64,000 nucleotides of DNA from Streptomyces sp. 71268 (GTDB taxonomy: Bacteria; Actinomycetota; Actinomycetes; Streptomycetales; Streptomycetaceae), in NCBI RefSeq assembly GCF_029392895.1, contig NZ_CP114200.1:7198501-7262500 (forward strand), written 5' to 3'. Under the pieces are notes generated by a model that saw only the letters and a program-made list of their open reading frames with translations, was not told the DNA's origin and searched no databases. Positions 54,187 to 61,875 of this stretch are shown one piece after another (position 1 is the first letter of the stretch; each line of letters starts with the position of its first letter). The translations under genes were made by a program, and so were the position numbers.

Positions 54187-54701
54187 GGTCGTGCCTGCTG
54201 GTCTGCCGGGGCGAGGTGCTTCTCGAACGGGAGCGGGCCGATGGTCTCGGGGTCGGCCTCGGTGTCGAAGAGCGGCGTGTAGCCGGTGGCCAGGTACAGG
54301 CCGCGGGCCTCGGGCTGACGCGGCCCGGTGGTCAGGTAGACGCGCCGGTAGCCGCGCTCGCGCGCCGTGCGCTCCAGCTCGATCACCACCTGTCGGGCCA
54401 GGCCGCGACGGCGGTGCGCGGAGTGCGTCCAGATCCGCTTGAGCTCGGCCGTCGCGGCGTCGTAGCGGCGGAAGGCACCGCCCGCGACCGGGTCACCGTC
54501 CTCCAGGAGGAGGAGCAGCGTCCCGCCGTGGGCGGGCGTGAACTCCTCGTCGGGGTAGCGGGCCAACTCCTCGTGCGCGTCGCCGCCGTAGCGCGCGGTG
54601 TACTCGTCACCGAGTTCCCGCAGCAGCGGCTTGACCAGCGGGTGGGAGACCGGGACCTCGACGACCGTCAGGTCGGATGGGGGCTGTGCGACGGAGGTCA
54701 T
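54183..54701 (-). CDS. GNAT-family N-acetyltransferase in sulfur operon
   Basis: A 172-residue acetyltransferase: VPVSHPLVKPLLRELGDEYTARYG, GDPVAGGAFRRYDAATAELKRIWTHSAHRRRGLARQVVIELE (acetyl-CoA loop R-R-R-G-L-A), YRRVYLTTGPRQPEARGLYLATGYTPL. It overlaps its neighbours by 4 bp on both sides. In Bacillus, SnaA-type acetyltransferases N-acetylate S-alkylcysteines before monooxygenase cleavage of the C-S bond; a like role is inferred here from the operon, not from residues. Confidence 0.89.
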   Translation of the reverse strand: MTSVAQPPSDLTVVEVPVSHPLVKPLLRELGDEYTARYGGDAHEELARYPDEEFTPAHGGTLLLLLEDGDPVAGGAFRRYDAATAELKRIWTHSAHRRRGLARQVVIELERTARERGYRRVYLTTGPRQPEARGLYLATGYTPLFDTEADPETIGPLPFEKHLAPADQQARP

Positions 54702-55825
54702 CCGCGCACCGCCGCGAGGCTCCGCTCGGCGCCCGCCGCGCGCTCGGCGTCGCGCTTGGCGACCTCCTCGCGGACGATCGGGATCACGTACCGGCCGAAG
54801 TCGATGGCGTCGTCGAGGAGCGCGTAGCCGCGGGCCGAGAGGATGTCGACGCCGAGGTCGTAGTAGTCGAGCAGCGCCTGGGCGACCGTCTCGGGCGTGC
54901 CGACCAGCGCGTTGGAGTTGCCCGCGCCGCCGGTGGCCGCCGCGGTCGGGGTCCACAGCGCGCGGTCGTAGCGCTCGCCCTGCTCGGCGATGGCGATCAG
55001 CCGCTGGGAGCCGGTGTTCTCCGGCGCGCCGCCGCGGTGGTGGCGGGGCAGCCCCTGCTCGCGCCGGGCCCGGATGGCGCCGACCGTGCGGTGGGCCTTC
55101 TCCCAGGCCAACTCCTCGGTCGGCGCGATGATCGGGCGGAAGGCGACCTGGATGCGCGGCACGTCGGTGCGCCCGGCCGCCGCGGCGGCCGCCTTCACCG
55201 CCTCGATCTGCTCGGCGGTTTTGGCCAACGGCTCACCCCACAGGCAGTAGATGTCGGCCTCGGCGCCGCCGGCGGCGTACGCGGCGGGCGACGAGCCGCC
55301 GAACGAGACGCCGGGGCGCGGCTGTTGAACGGGGAAGACGTCGGCGACGAAATCGCGGAACCGGTAGTGCTCGCCCTCGTGGTCGAAGGGTTCCGTGGTG
55401 GTCCAGATCTTCTTGACGAGCTGGATGTACTCGCGGGTGCGGGCGTAGCGCCCGTCCTTGCTGAGCGTGTCGCCCTCGCGCTGCTGCTCGTGGTCGTTGC
55501 CGCCGGTGATGAAGTGCACCGTCAGCCGGCCGTCGCTGATCTGGTCGAGGGTGGCGAAGGTCTTGGCGGCGAAGGTGGGGTACGAGACGTTGGGCCGGTG
55601 GGCGAGCAGGATCTGGAGGGAGTCGAGCTTGCTGGCGAGGTACGCGGCGGCCGGGGCGGGGTCGGGGGCGCCGGACGCGTAGGCGAACAGCACTCGGTCC
55701 CAGCCGTACTCCTCGTGCGCCCGGGCGAGCCGGATCGTGTACTCCTTGTCGAACGCGGCGCCGGAGCGTGCGGTGGTCTCGGAACCGTCGTTGGTGGCAG
55801 CGATGCCAAGAAACTCCACGGGCAT
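54698..55825 (-). CDS. FMNH2-dependent alkanesulfonate monooxygenase-like protein
   Basis: A 375-residue SsuD-like luciferase-family protein: EFLGIAATNDGSE, IRLARAHEEYGWDRVLFAYASGAPDPAPAAAYLA, ILLAHRPNVSYPTFAAKTFATLDQIS, VHFITGGNDHEQQREGDTLSKD, FGGSSPAAYAAGG and LDYYDLGVDILSARGYAL. It is the first structural gene of the transporter operon, 300 bp downstream of leader peptide 2. It needs FMNH2, probably from SsuE of the adjacent operon. Its stop overlaps the GNAT start (ATGA). Confidence 0.9.
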   Translation of the reverse strand: MPVEFLGIAATNDGSETTARSGAAFDKEYTIRLARAHEEYGWDRVLFAYASGAPDPAPAAAYLASKLDSLQILLAHRPNVSYPTFAAKTFATLDQISDGRLTVHFITGGNDHEQQREGDTLSKDGRYARTREYIQLVKKIWTTTEPFDHEGEHYRFRDFVADVFPVQQPRPGVSFGGSSPAAYAAGGAEADIYCLWGEPLAKTAEQIEAVKAAAAAAGRTDVPRIQVAFRPIIAPTEELAWEKAHRTVGAIRARREQGLPRHHRGGAPENTGSQRLIAIAEQGERYDRALWTPTAAATGGAGNSNALVGTPETVAQALLDYYDLGVDILSARGYALLDDAIDFGRYVIPIVREEVAKRDAERAAGAERSLAAVRG

Positions 55826-56124
55826 GGGAGGGCCTTTCGCGAAGAAACGGGGAGGGCGACACACCGACGGGTCGGCGCGCGGAGCGGGCCGTCGGGGTGG
55901 CACGGAAGTGGTGGGTGAACGGGACGCGGCGAGCACGGCGCACCGGTGGGTGGCGCGGGCTCGGACGGTGGTTCGCGCGGCGTGGTCCGCGGCGGCGCGC
56001 CGCTGGGATGCGGGGGCCGGCCGACGTGGGGGAGGGGCCGCGCGAGGGTGGGGCGGCGAGCGAGGGGGGCCCGCGACGGGGCTACCGCAGGAGGAGAGGG
56101 CCGGTCAGACGGCCCGCTGCCGCG
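55826..56124. other. Leader region of the transporter operon
   Basis: 300 bp between the monooxygenase start and leader peptide 2. It is very G/C-rich, with several short self-complementary stretches such as GCGGCGCGCCGC, and could form attenuator structures. No gene is seen. Confidence 0.45.
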
Positions 56125-56202
56125 TTAGCGACAACACGCGGCGGACCACACCCGACCGAAGTCGATGTGGTCGCGGGTGACCAAGCGCTGTTGTCCCTTC
56201 AC
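56125..56202 (-). CDS. Putative sulfur-operon leader peptide 2
   Basis: A 25-residue open frame starting at GTG 56202: MKGQQRLVTRDHIDFGRV, then a Trp, and ending AACCR before TAA. It aligns with leader peptide 1 (MK-Q, then R-H-[VI]-D-[LF]-x-R-V and C-terminal Cys), including two adjacent Cys codons near the stop. The GTG lies 6 bp after the -10 box, so a leaderless start is likely. A TTG at 56184 with AAGGGA upstream is an alternative start giving a 19-residue peptide. Confidence 0.76.
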   Translation of the reverse strand: MKGQQRLVTRDHIDFGRVWSAACCR

Positions 56203-56203
56203 G

Positions 56204-56238
56204 AAACTAATGGACCAGTAGTTTGCGCCTCCCGTCAA
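56204..56238 (-). promoter_or_regulatory. Promoter and 21-bp palindrome of leader peptide 2
   Basis: On the minus strand: TTGACG (56233-56238), an 18-bp spacer ending TACTGG, and TCCATT (56209-56214). A near-perfect 21-bp palindrome (AAACTA...TAGTTT, 56204-56224, 9 of 10 arm positions paired) covers the -10 and start region. A regulator bound there would shut the operon. Confidence 0.6.
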
Positions 56239-56764
56239 CTACGTGCCCGGATATTGGACGGACATTGACCGACTCTGATGCGATATGTGCGCCCATTGAC
56301 ACACCCGCGAGGGGCGCACATACGATCGACCACGAACCGGCCCCGCCACCAGCGGAGTTGGTCGCGACGCGGCGCGGAGCGCGGCCCGCCGGTCGCCGTC
56401 CGATCCGTCTCGTACGCCGGCGTACGCCCCGACCGTCCGCCGGCCGCCCGCCGGCCGTTCTGTCGATCGCCCGCCGCCGACTGTCGTCCGCCGTTCGTCG
56501 TTCGCCGCGTCTCGGGGCACTCCCGCCGTGGGGTGGGGGCATTGTCGGTCGGTTCCGCGCGGTGTCGCGGCACCCGTATATTTGATTATCGTTTTCATAT
56601 AGCCTGGCCGTCGGGCGCCGCCACCACGGCGCGCCCGACCGTCGTCCGTCCGTCCCGCGCCCGGTCGCGGGGCCGTCTCCGTACGACCGCCGCGGCATGG
56701 GCCGCGGGGCACGCCACAGTTCGGGGCCGCACGTGCCGCCCCGGCCCGAGTCGAGGGAATGCCG
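56239..56764. other. Control region upstream of the methionine-salvage operon
   Basis: About 525 bp without a gene. A sharp A/T-rich pocket at 56574-56605 (GTATATTTGATTATCG...) is the likeliest promoter site for mtnA. I saw no SAM riboswitch fold by eye. Confidence 0.45.
56583..56597 (+). promoter_or_regulatory. Zur-box-like sequence upstream of mtnA
   Basis: TGATTATCGTTTTCA matches the actinobacterial Zur operator form TGAAAATCATTTTCA at 12 of 15 positions. It lies about 180 bp upstream of mtnA in an A/T-rich pocket. Confidence 0.35.
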
Positions 56765-57922
56765 ATGGATGACGCGAGGGGGAGGCGGCCCGTGCCCGCC
56801 TCCGGTGCCGCACCGGTTGACCAGCCGTCGCTCGCCTGGGACGACGGGGCCATCGTCGCCGTCGACCAACGCGCGCTCCCCGGCGAGACCCGGGTGCTGC
56901 GGCTGACCAGCGTGGACCAACTCGTCGCCGCCATCCGCTCGCTCGCCATCCGTGGGGCGCCGGCCATCGGACTCGCCGGCGCCCTCGGCGTGGCGCTGTC
57001 GGCCCACCGGCACCGCACGGACGGCGGGTGCGACCAGGCCGCGGTGCGCGCCGACGCCGCGCGGCTGGCCGCCGCCCGGCCCACCGCCGTCAACCTGGCC
57101 TGGGCCGTCCACCGGGCCGCCGGGCGCGTCGCCGCCGGACCCGACGCGGTCCTCGCCGAGGCGCTGGCCATGATCGATGAGGACGTCGCGACGGGGGCCG
57201 CCGCCGTGGAGCGCGCCTGCGAACTGGTCCTCGCGCGCGTCGGAGCGCGGCCGATGCGCCTGCTCACGCACTGCAACACCGGTCGCCTGGCCACGGCCGC
57301 GGTCGGTACCGCGCTCGGCGTCATCCTCGAACTCGGCCGCCGCGGCCTGGTCCGCGAGGTACTGGTGGGCGAGACCCGGCCGCTGCTCCAGGGCGCCCGG
57401 CTGACCGCCTGGGAGCTGGGGCGGGCGGGTGTCGCCTACCGGGTGTGCGTGGACTCCGCAGCACCCGCCGCCATGGCCCAGGGGCTGGTGGACTGCGTGC
57501 TGGTGGGGGCCGACCGGATCGCCGCCAACGGCGACGTCGCGAACAAGATCGGTACGTACGGGCTCGCGACGGCCGCCGCGCGACACGCCATCCCCTTCGT
57601 GGTCGTCGCGCCCGAGTCCACCTGGGACCGGGCGACCGCCGACGGCTCGGGCATCGTCATCGAGGAACGCGACCCCACCGAAGTCACCGCGTACGCGGGC
57701 GTGGTGACCACACCGCCGGGCGCCGCCGCGTACAACCCGGCCTTCGACGTCACCCCGGCCGACCTGGTCACCGCGATCGTCTCCGAGGACCGGGTGTTCG
57801 TGCCCGGGGGCGCCCCCGCCGCCGGCATGGCCGCCGCGGGCCGTGGCGACCGGGAGCGCGTCGCGCGACCACCGGCGGGCGCGCCGGCCGCCTCGTACCA
57901 GCGCGGCGGGGCGGCGACATGA
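56765..57922 (+). CDS. mtnA: Methylthioribose-1-phosphate isomerase
   Basis: A 385-residue enzyme converting 5-methylthioribose-1-phosphate to the ribulose form in methionine salvage. It belongs to the eIF2B-alpha-like family: SLAIRGAPAIGLAGALG, PTAVNLAWAVHR, LLTHCNTGRLATAAVGTALGV (Cys), and the active-site Asp in VLVGADRIAANGDVANKIGTYGLA. The last 30 residues are a disordered extension. GAGGGA 6 bp before ATG 56765 supports this start over 56759. First gene of mtnA-mtnB-mtnD-mtnC. Confidence 0.94.
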   Translation: MDDARGRRPVPASGAAPVDQPSLAWDDGAIVAVDQRALPGETRVLRLTSVDQLVAAIRSLAIRGAPAIGLAGALGVALSAHRHRTDGGCDQAAVRADAARLAAARPTAVNLAWAVHRAAGRVAAGPDAVLAEALAMIDEDVATGAAAVERACELVLARVGARPMRLLTHCNTGRLATAAVGTALGVILELGRRGLVREVLVGETRPLLQGARLTAWELGRAGVAYRVCVDSAAPAAMAQGLVDCVLVGADRIAANGDVANKIGTYGLATAAARHAIPFVVVAPESTWDRATADGSGIVIEERDPTEVTAYAGVVTTPPGAAAYNPAFDVTPADLVTAIVSEDRVFVPGGAPAAGMAAAGRGDRERVARPPAGAPAASYQRGGAAT

Positions 57923-58629
57923 CCGGAGCCGAGCCGCCTGCCGACGGCGATCCGGGCGCGGAACTGGCCCGCTTCTCGCGGCAGTTGTACGAGCGCGGCT
58001 GGATGCCGGGCACTGCGGGCAACCTCTCCGTACGGCTGTCCGACGCCACCGCCCTGATCACCGCGAGCGGCCGGGCCAAGGGCGAGCTGACCGAGGGCGA
58101 GATGGTCGCCGTGCACGTGGACAGCGGGGCCGAGGTGAGCCCCGGGCCGCTGCGCGCGTCGGCCGAGACCACGATCCACTGCGCCATCTACCGCACGACC
58201 CAGGCTTGCGCCGTCATCCACGTCCACGCGCCGTACGCCACCGCCGTCGCCACCCGCGCCGGGCACCCCGCGCGCCGGCGCACGCTGCGCGTCGAGCGCC
58301 TCGAACTCCTCAAGGGGCTGGGCCTGGCCGACCCGACCAGCGCCGCGCTGCCCGTCTTCCCCAACTGGCCCGACGTGCCCCGGATCGCCGCGGACGTCGC
58401 GGACCACCTCGCCGCCACCCCGCACCCGCCCCCCGCCCTGCTCATCACCGACCACGGCGTCACCACCTGGGGCCGCGACCTGGCACAGGCCCGCGACCGG
58501 CTGGAGTGCCTGGAGGCGATCTGCCAACTGCTGCTGCTCACCGGCGGCCTGCCGTCGATCAGCCCCGTCGACGCTCACGTCGACACGCACGACGACGCAC
58601 ATGACGACACACCCGATGCCGAGAGGTGA
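57919..58629 (+). CDS. mtnB: Methylthioribulose-1-phosphate dehydratase
   Basis: A 236-residue class II aldolase-fold, zinc-dependent dehydratase. MPGTAGNLSVRL and TASGRAKGELTEGEMV are the phosphate- and substrate-binding parts; the metal histidines are in VIHVHAPYATAVATRAG and LLITDHGVTTWGRD. The C-terminal 20 residues are Asp/His-rich (VDAHVDTHDDAHDD) and look like a metal-binding or disordered tail. ATGA overlap with mtnA. Confidence 0.94.
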   Translation: MTGAEPPADGDPGAELARFSRQLYERGWMPGTAGNLSVRLSDATALITASGRAKGELTEGEMVAVHVDSGAEVSPGPLRASAETTIHCAIYRTTQACAVIHVHAPYATAVATRAGHPARRRTLRVERLELLKGLGLADPTSAALPVFPNWPDVPRIAADVADHLAATPHPPPALLITDHGVTTWGRDLAQARDRLECLEAICQLLLLTGGLPSISPVDAHVDTHDDAHDDTPDAER

Positions 58630-58635
58630 CGTGCC

Positions 58636-59217
58636 GTGACCCTGCTCCAGGTCATGCCCGACGACGCGCCCGACCAGGTGCTCCTGCGCACCCGCGACCA
58701 GGCCCGCGTCGCCGACGCGCTACGCGCGCACGCGGTGGCCTTCGACCGCTGGCCGGTGCGCGGCCCCATCGCGCCCGGCACCGCCCCGGACGAGGTGCTG
58801 GCGCGCTACCGCACCGAGGTGGACGCGCTCAAGGCCCGCGACGACCTGCGCCTGGTCGACGTCGCCGGGCTGCACCCCGAAGAGAGTGACGCCTGGCGAC
58901 AGAAGGCCGCCACGGCGCGCGCCACCTTCATCGAGGAGCACCGGCACGCCGAGGCCGAGGTGCGCTTCTTCGCCCACGGTGTGGGGTGCTTCTACCTGCA
59001 CCTCGCGCATGAGGTGTACGCGGTGGTGTGCGAGGCCGGGGACCTGCTGTCCGTACCGGCCGGCACCCCGCACTGGTTCGACATGGGCCCGCGCCCCGAG
59101 TTCACCGCGATCCGCTTCTTCGCCGGGGAGGACGGCTGGGTGGGCGACTTCACCGGCGACCCGATCGCCCAGCGCTTCCCACGCCTCGACGCGCTGCTCG
59201 CGGCGGACGCGGCGTGA
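58636..59217 (+). CDS. mtnD: Acireductone dioxygenase
   Basis: A 193-residue cupin that oxidises acireductone to the keto acid precursor of methionine and formate (Fe form). The metal ligands are visible as FIEEHRHAEAEVRFFAHG (HxH and Glu) and PAGTPHWFDMG (His). The GTG start lies 7 bp after the mtnB stop. It precedes mtnC, giving a gene order B-D-C. Length fits the family. Confidence 0.94.
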   Translation: MTLLQVMPDDAPDQVLLRTRDQARVADALRAHAVAFDRWPVRGPIAPGTAPDEVLARYRTEVDALKARDDLRLVDVAGLHPEESDAWRQKAATARATFIEEHRHAEAEVRFFAHGVGCFYLHLAHEVYAVVCEAGDLLSVPAGTPHWFDMGPRPEFTAIRFFAGEDGWVGDFTGDPIAQRFPRLDALLAADAA

Positions 59218-59918
59218 GCGGCCCCGCGCCGCGCGCGGTGGTCTGCGACATCGAGGGCACCACCGGCTCCGCGGACCACGTGCGCGACGTGCTCTTCCCC
59301 TACGCGCGCCAGCGCCTAGCCCACTGGCTGGCCACCCACCGCGGCCAGCCGGCCTGGGAGCGGGTGCTGCACGCGACCCGCGCCCACGCCGACGCGCCCG
59401 ACCTCGACGAACGAGGCGCCGCGGCGACGCTGGCCGCCTGGTCCGACGCGGACGTCAAGGCCCCGCCGCTGAAGGAGGTACAGGGGCTGATCTGGGCCGA
59501 CGGCTACGCGAGCGGTGAACTCGCCGGCCACGTCTACGACGACGTGCCCACGGCCCTGGCCCGCTGGCGGCGCGCGGGCATCGCCCGCTACGTCTACTCC
59601 TCCGGATCGGTGGCCGCGCAACGCGACTGGTTCGCCCACAGCGACCACGGCGACCTCAGCACCCTGCTGTGCGGGTACTTCGACCTGGCCAACGCGGGGG
59701 CCAAGCGCGCCCCCGGGTCCTACCTGGCCATCACCGCCCGCATCGGGGTGCCGGCCGGCGCCACGCTCTTCCTCAGCGACGTGCGGGAGGAGTTGGACGC
59801 CGCGGCCCGGGCCGGCTGGCGCGTCATCGGCGTACGCCGCGCCGGCGACCCGCGCGGCGACCGGGTGCCGGGCCACGCCACCGTGCCAGACCTGCACGGC
59901 GTACTGCCCGACCCGTAA
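59214..59918 (+). CDS. mtnC: Enolase-phosphatase E1
   Basis: A 234-residue HAD-family enzyme carrying out enolisation and dephosphorylation to acireductone. Motif I is VVCDIEGTTGSADHVRDVLFPYA, motif II VYSSGSVAAQRDWF, motif III the Lys in NAGAKRAPGSY, and motif IV LFLSDVREELDAA. The cap contains PPLKEVQGLIWADGYASGEL. The GTG start overlaps the mtnD stop by 4 bp. It completes the mtnABDC operon; the genes for the nucleosidase or phosphorylase step and the final transaminase are not in the window. Confidence 0.94.
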   Translation: MSGPAPRAVVCDIEGTTGSADHVRDVLFPYARQRLAHWLATHRGQPAWERVLHATRAHADAPDLDERGAAATLAAWSDADVKAPPLKEVQGLIWADGYASGELAGHVYDDVPTALARWRRAGIARYVYSSGSVAAQRDWFAHSDHGDLSTLLCGYFDLANAGAKRAPGSYLAITARIGVPAGATLFLSDVREELDAAARAGWRVIGVRRAGDPRGDRVPGHATVPDLHGVLPDP

Positions 59919-60015
59919 CCCGGACGCCCCGCCCTGACGGGCGCTCAGCCACGGGGGGAGCCCGCGTCTCCCGTGGTACCGCGCGCGGCGATACGGGGCC
60001 GCGTCGGGCGGCTGG

Positions 60016-60369
60016 TCACCTCGCGTCGCTGAGCATGAGGGACAGGGCGGCCAGGACGGTGGGGGCGATGCGGTAGTAGATCCAGGTGCCACGCCGCTCG
60101 GAGGTCAGCAGGCCCGCCTCACGCAGCTTCTTGAGGTGGTGGCTGACGGTGGGCTGGGAGACGCCGACGTCGGCGATGTCGCACACGCACGCCTCTCCGT
60201 CGGGATGGGAGGCGACCTTGGAGAAGAGCCGCAGCCGGACCGGGTCGCCGAGCGCCTTGAACATGGCGGCCATCGTCGCCGCGTCCGCGGGGGAGAGTTC
60301 CTGCCGGGTGAGCGGAGGGCAGCACGGCTGAACGCGCGGGACCGCGGCCGTCTCCTGAAGCGTGGGCAT
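60016..60369 (-). CDS. ArsR/SmtB-family metalloregulator
   Basis: A 117-residue winged-helix repressor: MAAMFKALGDPVRLRLFSKVAS, the sensor motif GEACVCDIADVGVSQPTVSHHLKKLREAGLL (ELCVCDL-like cysteines in the recognition-helix region), and WIYYRIAP. The N-terminal VQPCCPPL adds a Cys pair typical of actinobacterial ArsR arsenic sensors. No arsenic efflux or reductase gene lies nearby; it is divergent from a hydroxyacid dehydrogenase. GGCATATGCC (60365-60374), a 10-bp palindrome, overlaps its start codon and could be its operator. Confidence 0.9.
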   Translation of the reverse strand: MPTLQETAAVPRVQPCCPPLTRQELSPADAATMAAMFKALGDPVRLRLFSKVASHPDGEACVCDIADVGVSQPTVSHHLKKLREAGLLTSERRGTWIYYRIAPTVLAALSLMLSDAR

Positions 60370-60654
60370 ATGCCTATGGTGACACCGGCACTTCCCGGAC
60401 GCCAAGGACCGATCAGGCCCCGCATGCCTGGCCAGGCCGCACGGACCCGCCCGCGAACGGGGAACGACACGGCGGGCCGTGGGCCGTTCGGCGCTCCGCC
60501 CGGCGGCATGTCCCCGGCGCTCTCCCACGGCGGAAGCGGCGCCTCCGCGTCCCGGCGGGGAGCACACGACGGGGGCCGGTGCGTCGGCCGGGGAGGCCCG
60601 TGCGATAGGCAGGGGGCAACGTCCGCACCCGCGACCACCAGGGAGAGCACCGAG

Positions 60655-61617
60655 ATGCAACAGCGCTGCGCCGTCCTCGACGACTACCAGGGCGTGGCCG
60701 CCACGAGCGCCGACTGGGCGGCCCTGGCGGGCGAGGTGGACGTGGTCACCTTCGCCGAACACCTGGGCACCGAGGACGAGCTGGCCGCCGCCCTGGCCGA
60801 CTTCGACATCGTGGTCACGCTGCGGGAGCGGGTGCCCTTCCCCGCCTCGCTCCTGGCTCGCCTGCCGAGGCTGCGCCTGCTCGTTGCCTCCGGCATGCGG
60901 AACTCCGTCATCGACTTCGCCGCCGCCGAGGCCCACGGGGTGACCGTGTGCGGCACCGAGAGCTCGCCGACCCCGCCGGTCGAGCTGACGTGGGCGCTGC
61001 TGCTCGGCCTGGCGCGCGGCCTGGTCCCGGAGAACGCCGCGCTGCGCGCCGGCGGCCCCTGGCAGAGCACGCTCGGCGCCGACCTCGCGGGCCAGCGCCT
61101 CGGCCTGCTGGGGCTCGGGAAGATCGGTAGCCGGGTGGCCGGGATCGGCCTGGCCTTCGGCATGGACGTCGTCGCCTGGAGCCAGAACCTGACCCCGGAG
61201 CGCGCCGCCGAGGTCGGCGTGGCGCACGCGGGCTCCAAGGAGGAGCTGCTGCGCGGGAGCGACTTCGTCTCGGTGCACCTGGCGCTCGGGGACCGCACCC
61301 GGGGGCTGCTCGGACCGGCCGAGCTGGCCCTCATGAAGCCGACCGGCTACCTGGTCAACACCTCGCGGGCCGCGATCGTCGACCAGGAAGCGCTGCTCGC
61401 CGCGCTGCGCGCCGGCACCATCGCCGGCGCCGCCGTGGACGTTTTCGACGAGGAACCCCTGCCGGCCGACCACCCGCTGCGCACGGCGCCCCGCCTGCTG
61501 GCCACCCCGCACCTCGGCTACGTCACCCGGGGCAACTACCGCAGGTACTACGGGCAGGCCGTCGAGGACATCCAGGCCTACCTCGCGGGAGCGCCGATCC
61601 GCCGTCTTACGGGGTGA
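60655..61617 (+). CDS. D-2-hydroxyacid dehydrogenase family protein
   Basis: A 320-residue NAD-dependent dehydrogenase of the D-isomer 2-hydroxyacid family. VLDDYQGVAATSADWAAL begins the catalytic domain; the Rossmann motif is GLLGLGKIGSRVAGIGLAFGMDVVAWS; the active-site Arg is in LVNTSRAAIVD, Glu in FDEEPLP and His in ATPHLGYVTRGNYR. The substrate (hydroxypyruvate, glyoxylate or other) is unknown. The ATG at 60655 has AGGGAG 9 bp upstream. About 285 bp of non-coding DNA separates it from the divergent arsR. Confidence 0.9.
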   Translation: MQQRCAVLDDYQGVAATSADWAALAGEVDVVTFAEHLGTEDELAAALADFDIVVTLRERVPFPASLLARLPRLRLLVASGMRNSVIDFAAAEAHGVTVCGTESSPTPPVELTWALLLGLARGLVPENAALRAGGPWQSTLGADLAGQRLGLLGLGKIGSRVAGIGLAFGMDVVAWSQNLTPERAAEVGVAHAGSKEELLRGSDFVSVHLALGDRTRGLLGPAELALMKPTGYLVNTSRAAIVDQEALLAALRAGTIAGAAVDVFDEEPLPADHPLRTAPRLLATPHLGYVTRGNYRRYYGQAVEDIQAYLAGAPIRRLTG

Positions 61618-61875
61618 GTCCCCGCCACCGCACGCCCGGGGCCGCCACCGGGCCGGGACCGCCACCGGGCGGTGCCGCCGTCGGCCCGGGATTCGCCCGG
61701 GCCCGGACCCAGGCGCACCCGGATCGTCAGACGGTGGAACCGGCCGGGCACGGACACGGACATCGACCTCACCCGGGAGCGGCGGGCGGTGGTGGCGGTG
61801 TGAGTCGCCGCCCAACGGCCGGCGCGCCGCTCGGCACCGGGCGCGGGCCGGCCCGTACTCCTGTGCGTTCGGGAG

